The notes below the pieces were generated by a model. That model had not been told where the DNA came from. It saw only the letters and a list, made by a program, of their open reading frames with translations, and made no database searches. From positions 7,690,386-7,754,385 of the forward strand of contig CM034139.1 of the NCBI GenBank assembly GCA_019914995.1: 64,000 bases of DNA, given 5' to 3'. Shown here one piece after another: positions 22,977 to 35,365 of the stretch (the first letter of the stretch is position 1; the number at the start of each line of letters is the position of its first letter). The translations under genes were made by a program, and so were the position numbers. This DNA comes from Acanthochlamys bracteata (Eukaryota; Streptophyta; Magnoliopsida; Pandanales; Velloziaceae).

Positions 22977-24421
22977 CTTCTCAGTCACCGTTCCGGCGCT
23001 CCCTTCCTTTTTAAATTCTCCGGGGATAAGATTTTGATTGAATGAAAAGAAAACAGAAACGAATAAAGAACAGAAAGATTCAATTCGTTTCAGATTCGAT
23101 CTGATTCGAAGTGAACAATCAATGCTGTTTTCTTTAACAATCAATGCTTCAACTTTTTTCCGATCGTATTTGGGCTGACATCACTATTAATGGCTCCAAC
23201 CTTATAGCCATTATGGGCTCGTATTCGTTACAGGAAAATAGATTATTAGAAAATACATTTTGAAATACTCTGTTCGAAAAATAAGTTTAAACTTTTACTT
23301 TAATATTATTTGAGAATAATTAAAAATATTGTTTATATTTAATTATATTTTAAAATAAAGTTAAAAATATTTTTTTTCAAATACACGGTCTTTGTCGAAG
23401 TCCAACTTCACCTTTCTTCTTGTTCAGCACTTTTGCGGCAACAATAAGGACTTATTTAGTTATAAAAGAATAACAAGTTATCTAATATTTAGTTATAAAA
23501 ATGAATTTGTATATTAAGTTTATGAAAATAAATATAAAATTTAAGTAGAAACTCACTTTTTTGGAAAAGGGAAGTGAATTTCACAGCATAATAGTTTCAC
23601 ATCATCATTATGTAAGAGCTTATTTAGTATAAAAAGCAACCAGCTATTAAACTTTTAAAATACAAATTTATTAAAAAATAAATCTTTATGAAACTAAATA
23701 AAAAATTATTTTGAACTCATGTTTTTGTAAAAAAACATACCTATGATATATAAACATAGGTAAAACATGTGTAATAGTTTCACATCATCAGTACAGTATA
23801 CAATATGCTACAGTACCAACGATGTCATGATACATGTATACGCAGCAGTTCAACTCCAAGGATATATAAACACACCTATGAAACGAATGATGAATCATTC
23901 AGCATCATCCCGTAAAGATAACTAATACCTTTAATTCTATCACTAAGCATGCAGCTCCAACAAATTAAAACGAATAATGTTCAAGCTCTCTCAATTTTCA
24001 GGAGGCCTTGAGTGAGAGCCATCATATCAACCACCCAGCAGACCATCCATCATGCTTCTAGATTGCTAGAATTCTCCTCTAACTGATCATCAGTTACGAC
24101 AAACAGGGTTTTGAAGCAAGCAAAATCTAGCTGCAATGCAGGATTGTTAATTAGTTGATCAGAAGATGCCATATCAGTTGCAAGAAACATATACGTACCA
24201 CCACACTCTACATGCACGGTTGCTGCGGTATTCGTGAGTAAATGGTACCAGTCGAATCTTACCTCTTCCTTTCCTACCTAACTACCTTACATAGCGACTC
24301 TGTTTATAGTAGTGATCAGGTCGAGGCCATTCCCTTCTGATCGATTTCAATCATCACAGATATGGAAAATGAATCAGATAAATAATATAGGAGGGTACCA
24401 AACAAACATTTGCGATCGATG
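22977..24421. other. Spacer between TAAC promoter and CAX 3' end
   Basis: TAAC 5' UTR/promoter comes first, then a strongly AT-rich stretch (23230-23800) with imperfect repeats of TTAGTTATAAAA and AAACTTTTAAA-like words, then the likely 3' UTR of the exchanger gene. I found no protein similarity. Confidence 0.5.
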
Positions 24422-26699
24422 CTAGCTGTAGATTACATATATCGTTAGTGATGAATATACACACTCAGCACACTTACTCAGCGGGGTTTTAAGGACGAAG
24501 AAGCATGCCCCGATGACTATGTAACATAGCAACAGGATGCATCCTTTCAAGTAGTGCGAAGTCCCATCCTGGTAAGAAACACTCTTAATAAGTACCATAT
24601 GCAAGAGATGTTTGTTTGGCATATATAATATACCCTACAGATCGATGATGATTGTTTCAGAAATTCTTGGTAAACATTATAGCCATTTATTTATTGTACA
24701 TACCTGTAAAGAGAACGCCGTGACAATTATGGCCAGAAGTAAAGAGGTGGTCTCCAGGACATCGAAATCAAGATCCATGTTTGTCCCCATAATCCATGAC
24801 AAAATCACGCTCAACGGGATCTGGAATAGTAACAACAGCGACGTCAAACAAGTGCAAGCATATTAACACTATGTGTATAATCAGCATTTGATACTAGCTG
24901 AGCAGACTAATACAACAAGGAATGTATATCTAATCACCACAAAGAGGGATATCTGAGTTGCAGAGCCTAGAGCCACTCCTAGAGTGATGTCCTGCGTAGC
25001 AATATATATTTTTTCGTGAACCTCTTATATGTATTTCGTATGTAGACAAATTAATTAATTCGAATAAGTATCATATATACATGTGATTGAATTTTCAGTA
25101 AGCAAGCAGTACCAGCTTGTTCTTGCAAGCAAATATTATTGCTCCAGCGTGCTCTGCAGCATTTCCAACAATGGGCAGTAGGATGATGCTGATAAAACTC
25201 ACAGACAAGTTCCAACACTCTGAAGCAGCCTCAATTGTCTGGACAACATACTCAGAGAGTATTGAAATGAGCAAAGTCATTCCAGCCAGCCATGCCAAGG
25301 CACATGTGAGTCCGATCACTGGGTGGTCATCATCCACTGCGTCATTCAAGCGGTCATCGTCAGATTCATCTTGGTTAGTCTGTTGTTGTTCGAAGAATTT
25401 GCTGTGGGTCTTGAGCTGGAAGAAGAGGTAGGCAGCGTATGCGACCAGCATGACAATGCTGCAAGCCCTTGAAAGGTCCAGAATGGAATCTGCTGTTTCG
25501 ATATTAGCACTTGTTCTGTTAACGTGCGTGGCAGCACAGCGGAAGAGCAGCGGCAGGGTGTGGCACAGCGCTGCCAGCAGTAGTAGCCCGCAGTTCACAT
25601 CCGCTTGCTTCTGTTATTAAATATACATGCATAACTGCTCAGTATACACAGAGCAAATTTGCGAGGTGTAGCGCTACTAAACTTGGAGAAATTAGACGAA
25701 CTGATGTTACCCTGTCGAAGCTATGTTTTGGGTCATGATGGTTTGCAATTCCGCCGCAGACAAGGGAGGAGCCAAGAACAAGGAGGAGGTTGGAAAGAAC
25801 GGAGCCAACAAGGGACCACTTCACCAGCTCAATCTTTGAACCCTTCAAAGCCAGCACTGCAATAATCAGCTCCGTGGCATTCCCACAAGTCGCGTTCAGC
25901 AACCCACCCACTGCACCATGCATGGTAAGTTTTCATCATCAAGATTTGACACAAGTATTCGATCAGTAGTCAAAGTACTTACCAGTCGGGCCTGTGTAAA
26001 AGGCAATCTGCCTGCAGCATCAAGTGACCAGAGCACAAACCCAAATCGATTAGAGATCGATGTAGCTAGCATATATTCAGAAAATCCAAAATTGTTTGCA
26101 CGCACGTGCAGCAGCGGATATTATATATACATACTCTGTGATGAAGCTGAGGCGCTCCGCAAGAGGTGTGAGTCCCATTAAGCTCAAGGAAAACACCCAC
26201 GCCTGTATATATACATACAAATATGCATGTACGTAATATAATTAGTTGACAAACACGCATGTAATTCAGTACTGATCCAACAACTGTATATAACTACTAC
26301 TGGCATGCAGTTAATTAGAGCAATCAAATGCCTTATTAATTAGGTGATTAAATTAATTTGAACAAATTAAGGGCGCACCATGGTGAGGGCATTGTAATGG
26401 GCGAAGATGGCGATTGGGATGGCTGGGAAGAGGATGGCGAGCTTGGTGCCTAGCAACACGTCCTGCAGGTTCATCAGAACGGAGCGCAGTGGACCGAACC
26501 TTGTCTTGGCCAACAGCGAAAGCTCAGACCGCTTTCGGAGGGAAGAAGACGACATGCTGTGAGCCGTCCTACTTCTGCTGCTACGCCCACAACATATCAT
26601 GTTTTTCGTGCTGTGTATCTCCCCTCCTCCTGCTGCATGTCCAAGCAGGATGCCTTCTTCCGCCTTGAGAAGAGAAAGTGATGTTGTTTCCGGAGCCAT
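24422..26699 (-). CDS. CAX: CAX-type vacuolar cation/proton exchanger
   Basis: Eight exons, 5' to 3': 26699-26379, 26202-26135, 26011-25983, 25910-25711, 25610-25113, 24991-24938, 24820-24704, 24568-24422 (1434 nt, 477 residues). Both alpha repeats of the Ca2+/H+ exchanger family are intact: [14 protein letters not shown] (from 149) and [12 protein letters not shown] (355-366) with [18 protein letters not shown]. Between them is an acidic loop ([10 protein letters not shown]...DDDH, about 287-301), typical of CAX proteins. The cytosolic N-terminus has [18 protein letters not shown], which in CAX1 lies near the autoinhibitory region. Known role: loading Ca2+ and other cations into the vacuole against protons. 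The C-terminus is uncertain: the frame reaches a stop at 24422 after [14 protein letters not shown], but a good donor (GTAAGT) follows KTPL, so a further small exon may exist downstream. It is closest to the CAX1/3/4 group. Confidence 0.92.
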
Positions 26700-27172
26700 T
26701 ATATTAGTAGCAATTGTTTCAAGATATACATATGTTGATCGATGATCAACAGGTAGCAGTGCCTTAAAAAATTCTCACAGAACAGTAGTACTGCTCTAGT
26801 ACTGTTGAATTGAATAAATTGATGCCCATGTATATATATCGTAACGGATGCTTTCTCACCAGTGTCACAGAAGAAGACATGATGATGATGATGTTGATGG
26901 TGTTGAGCTCTTGGCCGGCGAAGCTTCGAGGAAGCTTCATATGTTGTCTGTTCCTAGTAATCAAGCAGTTACATGCAAACCTACTGATATAGACGAGGAC
27001 GTACATGTACAGGAGCGCCGCGTAGAAACATAAACGAATTGTCCAGACAGTAATAGTAGTCTAAAATGTAAAAGCGACGTCTGTGGCCCTGCTAGATGAA
27101 ATTTTATCAATGGATTCATTAAGCGATAAGATCTCCTCATCATATATCGATCTTCTTATGTTATGTATGCTC

Positions 27173-27210
<38 letters not shown>

Positions 27211-27827
27211 TTTAGTAATTACCATATATAGTTAAGCTAATAATAATTATAAGTAAAATAAAATTTTATAACTGTAAAAATTTTTTATATTTTTAAATTA
27301 AAAAATAATAAAAAAATTAAAAATTAAAATAAATTTATAAACGGTATCAAATTGGCATTAAAAGATGTTCGTTATCACAATCGTATACATATGACCGTGC
27401 AATAGAATTTATATACCACAAATCCATATATATTGATTGTAAAAGCTGTACGTATACATCAAATTAATCATTATTCTGTATATGTTATAGCATACTAAAA
27501 GTGTGTTTACTCGCAACCTTAAAAATATTTCTATAAGACATAGTTATGTATATCGGTTTCATTATATTTGATTGTTATAACTGTATGTGATTAGACTTAT
27601 CTATATATATATATTATTAGATATATATATTATAAACTCTTTATATACTTAATAAACTATGTATATTTGGGAGTGGGAGTAAGTTAAAAGCGAAGAAAGA
27701 GATATTAGCGTTTAGTAAAGTAAAAAGTTTGACCGAGCAAAAGTTTTGACAATTCCTCCTTTTTTACCTAATAAATGAGTTCTTTTCATTTTGCTCCGGG
27801 ACGAAATTTGTTTTAGCCTTTCTTTCG
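26700..27827. other. Divergent promoter region between CAX and ABC1 kinase
   Basis: The two genes point away from each other. The spacer is AT-rich with an uninterrupted AT microsatellite at about 27177-27207 and a poly-A/T-rich block at 27240-27330. There is no gene. Confidence 0.55.
27177..27207. repeat. AT dinucleotide microsatellite
   Basis: About 15 uninterrupted TA/AT units, directly visible. Confidence 0.9.
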
Positions 27828-30800
27828 ATGTTGCGTCAAGTTGGCGCGAAGGCCGCGGCGGCGCTGTCATTGATCGGCGGCGTCGGAGCGGTAGCGGTGG
27901 TGGCCGCCTCCGACGATCCATGGAGGACGTTCAAGGTTTGTACGATCGTGCCTATGCGGCTGGTGCACGACACGGTGACAGCGGCGGCAATCGTTGCCGA
28001 CTACGAGTGGTCGCTGCGCGGCCTCAAGGAGGGCAGTTCCGAATGGAACACCGTTCGCCACCAGGTCCACGAGCGCTCTGCTCGCCGCCTCCGCGACCTC
28101 TGCTTCCGCAACGGGGGCATCTACATAAAGCTCGGACAACACATCGGACAACTGGTAGGTCCATGTTTCTTCTTCTTTTTATTATTGTGGTTGTTGTTGC
28201 CTTTGTTTGTTACTTTTGTAGTTGCTGTAGCCAATTCCATTCGATTCGATTCGATTCGATTCAATTGATGTTCTCCTAAAAACAAAACATTAACAGGAGT
28301 ATTTGCTCCCCGAAGAATATGTGGAGACGATGAGGTCTTCCATGCTCAAACGCTGCCCCGTCTCCTCTACCGATCAAGTCCGGAAAGTTTTCCTCAAAGA
28401 ACTTGGGAAGCCACCCGAAGAGGTGTCATTGCATAAGAAACAACCTTTGTTTTTATTTTAATAACTAAAACTACCAGTAGAACTGATCAATTTTGGTTGA
28501 GCAGATTTTTGCGCAATTCAAGCTGGATCCGTTGGCAAGCGCCTCTCTTGCACAAGTTCACGAAGCTAAAACTCATGACGGCAGAAAGGTAGCTGTCAAG
28601 GTATGAGGCCTCACAAGTTCCTCATTAGCAAATTAAGCCACTGTTCCAACACAGCATCTAAAGTATATATGAACAGTTTCACTCTCACTGCCTTGATTAT
28701 CTGTTGGATTTTCAGGTTCAACACACTCATTTGACAGATACTGCCCCTGCAGATATTGCCACTGTAGATCTAGTAGTTAAATTCTTGAACTGGTGCTTCC
28801 CCTCATTTGACTATAGGTAGCTGTTCAAATCCATTTCCTGGCTATTTGTGCTTTTTCTAAAATCTATAATCTCAACTGCATTTCCTTTCTGTTTGATTAT
28901 TATCTGTGCTTGAATCATTAAGTAGGGATTCCATTGTGTTAATTCACTTCACAGAGGATTCTAAGTTTCTTTTAGATACTTCTTTGCAACTGAAGTATTT
29001 TTCATTTGCAAGTTCTTTTTAAGTTCAAATATCTTTAGAAAGGTCAAAGCATTATAGATTTTGTTTCCGGTGGATGATAGTTCTTTGCAACTTAAGCTCT
29101 CTTTTTCAGGTGGTTGGTTGATGAGGTACAAGAAAGTGCTCCCAAGGCAAGCTCAGATACATACTTTTTCTTATCCTCTCAAAAGAATGATTCAATTATA
29201 TATCCTGTTATGTCGGTTGAATACAATAGCCTTTATGATTATATATATTAAATTGTTTAATTCTCCTTTGTCTATTATTATCCCCATCAAAACCAAGTTC
29301 TTTTGGCCAATATACTGGTTCCTGGATTTAATATTTCATCCTCTGTCCTTAGACAAGAGTGTTTGCCTTGTTTCTCTTCTCTAACAGAAAATCATTTTAC
29401 CGAGTTGTGTTCTGAAGAAACTTATGATATACAAGAAAAAAGAACTAATGTTTTGAAGGACCTTAATAGGAGTAGGCAAAATGAAGTTTGGTTTTTTATG
29501 AGAATGGTTGCAACTTTGAGCTAATGATGATTGGCTAATCCCATTTGTAAGCACTGTGGTCTGTGATCCCATTGACTTGACATATACTTCTTGGGATCTA
29601 CAAAATACTGTTTTACCAAATGGTTTTCCTTTTTCTCCTAGGAAGTTGGAACCTTTATAATCAAACACTACAATATGTATACTGTCAGGATCTTTGTGTC
29701 TTTATCCGGAAAGAAAGGAAAACTACCTTAGGCGCTGAGACATATGCACTACTTAGTTTATGACAATGTAGAAATGGGGAGATAATTTTATATTTAATCA
29801 TGGTTTCAGGAATTAGATTTCATGTTTGAAGCTCGGAATAGTGAGAAATGCATGGATAACTTTAGGAGGTTATCTCCTCATATTGCAGACTATGTGTATG
29901 CACCCAAGGTCTTTTGGGATCTGAGCACTTCGAAGATATTAACTATGGAATTTATGGATGCTGCGGAAATTACAGATGTTAGAACCATCCAAAGACTTGG
30001 ACTTCGACCCTTTGATGTTTCAAAACTTGTAACTCTCTCTCTCTCTCTCTCTAAAATACAAACATGCATACATTTTTTTTTACTGAACTAATCTCTAAAG
30101 AATTTTCAGGTTAGCCAAGCTTTCGCAGAGATGATCTATAGGCATGGGTTTGTGCATTGTGATCCACATGCTGCCAACTTGATGGTTCGTCCTTTACCTG
30201 ATAGCAAAAGGGGCATTTTCGGTAAGAAGACAATCTTTCAAAGTTTAAAATTAGTTAGGAGATATTATTTGGTAATTTGTACAATGTCTATTACATAATT
30301 CCAACATTATTGTCTTGTTTTATGGAGGTGGCAGAAGGCCACAACTGATACTGCTCGATCATGGTTTATATAAGGAGCTTGACCTTGCTACTAGGACGAA
30401 TTATGCCGCACTCTGGAAAGTACGCTTTACTGTCTTCTTATCTTAATATCCTCGACTCTTTTCTTTGAATGGTTGTTGTTAATGTTAATGAATACTTCTT
30501 GTACAGGGCCTCATATTTGCTGATAGCGATGCAATAAAAGAAAATAGTATAAAACTTGGTGCTGGTGAGGATCTTTATGTACTCTTTGCAGGAGTGCTAA
30601 CAATGAGACCCTGGAAAAGAGTCATCGATCCTTCTGTTGACCATTTGGTGCTAGAAGGAAGTGACAATGATCGTTCAGAACTACAGGTTATGTTTAGTGT
30701 CTCTTTTATGCTTTTGTACAAGGGAATGATAACAAAATTTTAGTACCTTATTGGCGTTATGCTGTTTAGTGATAACAACCTTTTTCATATCAATTAATGA

Positions 30801-31849
30801 GAAACACCAAGGTCAAAGTACAAATATGTTATGAAACATGTGTCATCCTAGTGCTTTTTTAGATCACTCTTGGTGAAACCTTTGGTTTCAGTTGCCGCAT
30901 TGGTTCATTATTTCCTTATATCAACTTCACAATGGATCTTATTTTTAAGTTTCGGATGCGCTTTTGTAGGTAATTTTTGAGGATCTTTTCGTTCTCCATT
31001 GCGCTCACTATATCCATAGATCTCCATACTTCATCTGACTTTTAGTCATTTTCCCATTGGTAGTAATCTCTGTGGTTGTTACGTTACATCTACTTGAGAA
31101 CATTGAAAATACAGCTATCTATGATGACTGGAACTACTTATGGTATTTTCTTCCGTCTTCTTAATTAAATTCTTCTTTTGTGCTTTCAAATTCATTCTGA
31201 TCTTCTTGGCTGATAATTCACAATGGACACTCCTAAAAAGTTATGGATGATTTTAAGAGTTATTAACTCTACGTACACTAGCAACATTACTATATGAATA
31301 TGAAATTAATATGCACATGATCCTTTGATATGGTTGCTTAATTGCTTCTATTAGTGTGCCATGAGGCCCATGACTATGTCTATGATTATCTGATTCTGGA
31401 AATTTTGGATACCTCTTTGCTCGCAGATGTATGCATCTCAACTTTTCTCTCAGATATCAGAGCTTCTAAGGAGACTTCCACGTGTTATTCTGTTAATGCT
31501 GAAAACAAATGACTGTCTACGAGCTGTCAATCATTCTCTGGTAAATCTGGACGAGTGTGCTGCACTTCCTTTTTTTAAAGATACTTACCAAGATACATAT
31601 TCAACTACAATTACTATGTTCTTTTGGCAGTTGAGTGGATCTTCAATAGAAGCATTTATTATCACTGGCAAAGTGGCTTCTGATGCAGTACTTGAAACCA
31701 AGAGAAGGATGCACAAAGATTCCCTTCTGTGGCGCTTAAGCTTGTCATTGGAGAAGATAATAATTGAATGCCGTCTCTTCAGCATGCAGATGGCTTTGTG
31801 GCTTCTATGGATTAAGAAAGCATTCTATGGAATAATAGGTAACCAATAG
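27828..31849 (+). CDS. ABC1-like (ADCK/UbiB) atypical kinase, ATH9 type
   Basis: Eleven exons: 27828-28154, 28297-28422, 28505-28600, 28716-28816, 29110-29146, 29810-30028, 30110-30221, 30328-30419, 30507-30686, 31427-31540, 31631-31849 (1623 nt, 540 residues). UbiB-family hallmarks are visible: KLGQ (101-104), the Ala-rich loop ASASLAQVH that replaces the Gly loop, VAVKVQH with the ATP-binding Lys, FVHCDPHAANL (catalytic loop, about 316-326) and LLDHG (DFG equivalent, 349-352). Tail blocks MYASQLFSQISELLRRLPRV and LLMLKTNDCLR match Arabidopsis At2g40090 (ATH9). Family role: ATPase/kinase-like support of isoprenoid-quinone or lipid metabolism in mitochondria or plastids; the exact target is not shown here. 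A short hydrophobic segment near residues 10-27 could be a membrane anchor. Intron 5 uses a GC donor (CCCAAG|GCAAGC). Intron 6 holds a CT microsatellite at about 30030-30050. Confidence 0.94.
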
Positions 31850-32517
31850 CACTTACAGTGAGTTTGAGATATTTTTGTTGACATGCCTACAAGCAGAGTA
31901 ATTACTACTGAAGCTGGGTTCAAAAATAATCAATACCGGACGCATCCTTGTAGGTACTTAAATGTGCTTGTCATTCTTTAATTTGTTCGTCTCAGAATTG
32001 AGATTGTAATCTTTTAGAGATTAAAACCAATTTATCGTTTTTTTTTCCCTACACCTGTGAGGCAAGAAGCTCATAATCTGTAATACAAACAAATAAATTT
32101 TCAGCGTATAGCGAAGACTATGTTTAGAATGAGCATTTGAGGGAAATTAGTATTTAATTTTATTGTTCCATTTTGTCACCTGATATCAAATTATCAAACC
32201 CTGCTGTCAGTGTTATGTCGAGTATTATATATAAGCTCTTTGCAGTTAGTTTGCAAGTACATGGACACTTAGACACACTTGGAACTTTTGTACTACGTAT
32301 AGGTTATGTAAAATCATATATAGAAGAACAGGGCTTTCCCAATAGATTTGCAATATGACATTGTTAATGAACAACAAAGAGAGGAAATACACCGCAGGTG
32401 TTTTACACAAACTTTAAGTAACTGCTTAAGTGATGATAATTAAGAAAGAAGCAAGGAAACTGTTCTCTCGCATGGAAATTTGGATGCAGGAAAACCACAA
32501 TGAATTACATGCACCGG
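31850..32517. other. Convergent 3' spacer
   Basis: The 3' ends of the ABC1 kinase (plus) and the methyltransferase (minus) face each other here. No further gene was seen. Confidence 0.5.
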
Positions 32518-34078
32518 CTAGCAAGGATTTTTAGCTGTGATGCAGTACACCCTAGAACCCAAGTGCTCTGTGAACAACCCAGCATCACGACAGCCATCAA
32601 AGAAAAGTGCCTCATCTTCTTTTCCTATTCTCCTGCGCCAACTCATAATAAATGCCGGAAAATGCACTTGCTTTGTCCTTCCCTTGAAACCTTATAAATT
32701 GAATCAGTAAGCATCACCAAATTGTTATACAAACTAAGCATAAACAAAACAGTCAAATATTCACTGTTGGTTTTTTGTATGGCAATGAGATTTATAATAG
32801 GAAGTTTAGGAACATGAATGAATGTTTATAAAGATTTGAGCGAACAACAATGAACTTCGACCTTAAACTTACCTGAACTAGTCAGTTGGTAAGGTTCAAG
32901 CTTTGCTTGAACATCTTTCTGCTTGTAAGATTTTAGCAGAAAGGAAAGAGTTTTAACCAGATTTGGGTACTGCTTCACATCTAAAAGTAGCAAACACAAT
33001 GTTACAGCACGTTGGATTCAAGCATTAGAAATAGGAAAATCTTACACAATAGAATATCACTGGCAATAATGAAGTCCCAGTCTGGATCAGCCACTGGGAA
33101 GATGTCGCCCCATGAATCTGGAAGACATTAACATCCATCACATTACAAATTAGCACTAGGCAAACAAGAAGGAAATAGTTTAGCATATTCAGACGCTTTC
33201 TGGATAGCACATTGAATATGCTCGCATTCGTGATTTTCGGTTTGATTACTTGGGATGTAGATGGGCATGAGAAACATACGTCTGATATGTGGCAAAACCG
33301 AGAGGCCATTAGCCCTGCAGTTATAAGCTATATTTTGTTCCACTTCCTTGTCATCAAAATCTGAGGTTGTGATGTCAACTCCAAATGATTTTCTCAAGTA
33401 AATGGCCAGGGCTCCAGTGCCACTGCAAGGTTGAAGTAGCTTATACCAAGCATAATCAAGAAACAGCAAGTGCTAAAAATGCCTAAAGATGGATGTAAGT
33501 GGATAAAAAGTTGCAATAGCTGAATTCTTTCTTTCGTATATTGACATCCTTACTGTGATGATTGGAAACTAGAGAAGGTGTAGCAATCACCTTCCCAATT
33601 CGAGAATGCGGCCTTGCAGAAGAGAATTGTGTAGGAGCAACCAGTCACAGAATGCAAACGTGCCAGGCCAGAGAAGATTTGCGTTGAGTTGATGAAAGGA
33701 GAACTCCCGGATGACCACATTCTGTAGTGCAAAGAGTGCAGTTGTTGTAAAAACAAGGTTTAATTAAGTTTATTAGAAAACTAGTGTGATAGTGCCGTGA
33801 AGGTGTTGGTACCGTTGTTGTTTGTCCGGCCCCGGGGAAGGTGTGTGTCCTCTCCACGTACTGTTGTTGTTCTTTTTCACCTTCCGCTGCAAAATTGCTG
33901 AGATCAGTTGAGGAAACAAGTGATTTGACACACACACACACCCACCACCCGGAGAGAGAGAGAGCCTTATCTTTAACTGACCTGGTTGGTCTTTCTGTTG
34001 TGGTTGTTCATCTTCATCATCGCTGCCGCTGCTGTGGAGTTGGAAAAGGGAAGAGGGTGAGAAGAGAGCCGTGTCCAT
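32518..34078 (-). CDS. METTL21-type protein methyltransferase-like gene
   Basis: Seven exons, 5' to 3': 34078-33982, 33886-33813, 33721-33591, 33422-33280, 33117-33046, 32980-32873, 32690-32518 (798 nt, 265 residues, all GT-AG and phase-consistent). The seven-strand methyltransferase core shows VIREFSFHQLNANLLWPGT, motif I ELGSGTGALA (98-107), TTSDFDDKEVEQNI (acidic end of beta2, SAM ribose contact), HSWGDIFPVADPDWDFIIAS with DILLY (DxxY-like motif of lysine methyltransferases, ending at 173), and the C-terminal FIMSWRRRIGKEDEALFF. This matches plant At1g73320-like putative lysine methyltransferases; the substrate is not known from sequence. The first 55 residues are acidic and Gln-rich and poorly conserved. 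The gene looks intact although short open frames alone would not reveal it. Confidence 0.9.
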
Positions 34079-34490
34079 GATTCTTCCTTTTCCAATTTCT
34101 TCGCTTAAGATCGGCGCGGCAGCGGCGGCCTGCGATCGCTCTTCTCCTTATTACTCTTTTTGCCTCTGCTCTTTGGATTGAACTCAACTGTACAGGTTCG
34201 GGTCGCATCCGGACCGGTCGGTCACCACTATTCTAAAAAATTAAAAAAAGTTATTTTTGCGTTTCAATTTTTTTTTTTTTTTTTTTCTACTGTAGTTGAA
34301 TTGCAGGTGGAGGCACGGAGGTAGGACCGTAGGACGCAGCGAGTCCCAGGCTCCCAGCTTGCTTCCGCCACACAATCAAAATCAAAAGCAGCAGAACAAC
34401 CTAAACTAACTATCACGCAGATCAAAGCAAAGAGAAGGGAAAGACGTTCGTGATTTGATTTGGTCTTGTTTGAATGACTAGGAACCGGTG
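34079..34490. other. Promoter region with a poly-T tract
   Basis: It separates the minus-strand methyltransferase start from the plus-strand inositol-kinase relic. A T tract of about 18 bases lies near 34269-34286. Confidence 0.5.
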
Positions 34491-35365
34491 ATGATGGCAC
34501 GATCGCAGCAGCCATCGGAGGAAAATGAAGACCATTGGCAAGTTCTAGTGCTCGGAAGCTACTTCCATGACGTCACCTTCAGCGACGGAAGATTCTTCTC
34601 CAAGGGACTCGGCGCCGCCGCTGCCTTCATCTCCAACATTCTCTCGTTCCTTCTTCCAAGAATCAACGGTCATAAGCTGCCGCTGCTACCTCTTCAAGGT
34701 GGGCCCCGTCTTTGCATACCACAACCCAACTTAACACGCCTCCTCCTCTGCGGTCCGCCTCGTCGTCCACGACCACCGTCTTCCACGCTCATTTCGCTTC
34801 TTCAGGTTCATACCATGTCGGTCGCTCACTCTTCCGCGTCCGCTCCTGTGACCCTATCTTCCCAATGGCCTTCCTCCTTCTCAGTTCCACTTCCGCTTCG
34901 GCCTAGCCGTCGCCGTGGCGGGGAGATCCCTCCGCCCACCCTCTCCTACATGATCGACCTATGCCGCTTCATTTCCATGATGCCCAGTCCCTCATCCTCA
35001 CCTTCGAGAGGAAAACGATGGCGCTGTCCGCCTCGTCCTCTATAAAAGAAACCTTTCTACTCCCTCCTCCCGCGCATTCCTTCCTCAAGGCCTCTGCCGA
35101 CGAGGCACCCCTCATGGACCTCCTATACCTAGGCGCTCTTGAAAATGCATTGTCGCCACACAGGGCAGGGACTGCTGCATGCTTTACTGCAGTGGCTGGG
35201 AGATCCGCGTCCCTCCATTCCCCATTGTACAAATCGGTCCCAACAGAGTAGACGATTCCTTCGTGGGCGGCTTCATCGGCGATATGCTGAGCGGCCCAAA
35301 ACTCCTTGAAGCTACTTCATCTTCGGCTCCATCACGGTCTTCGATGCCACTATGCTCCAGAGTAT
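34491..35365 (+). pseudogene. pfkB-family myo-inositol kinase, broken copy
   Basis: Plus-strand pieces of a plant myo-inositol kinase (At5g58730-like) are in order across several frames: QVLVLGSYFHDVTFSDGRFF and LGAAAAFISNILS (34533-34650), STTTVFHAHFASSGSYHVGR (about 34760-34830), RSCDPIFP (about 34845), AGEIPPPTLSYMIDLCRF (about 34918-34972), DAQSLILTFER (34985-35015), HSFLKASADEAPLMD (35080-35120), VPPFPIVQIGPNRVDDSFVG (about 35211-35270), then GSITVFDATMLQSM near 35325-35365. In active family members the anion hole and catalytic base lie in DPTGAGDSF. Here the equivalent is GPNRVDDSF, so the GAGD motif is lost as well as the frame. No introns remain, as in the intact family gene as far as I remember. 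The first ATG of the relic is at 34491. Confidence 0.82.
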
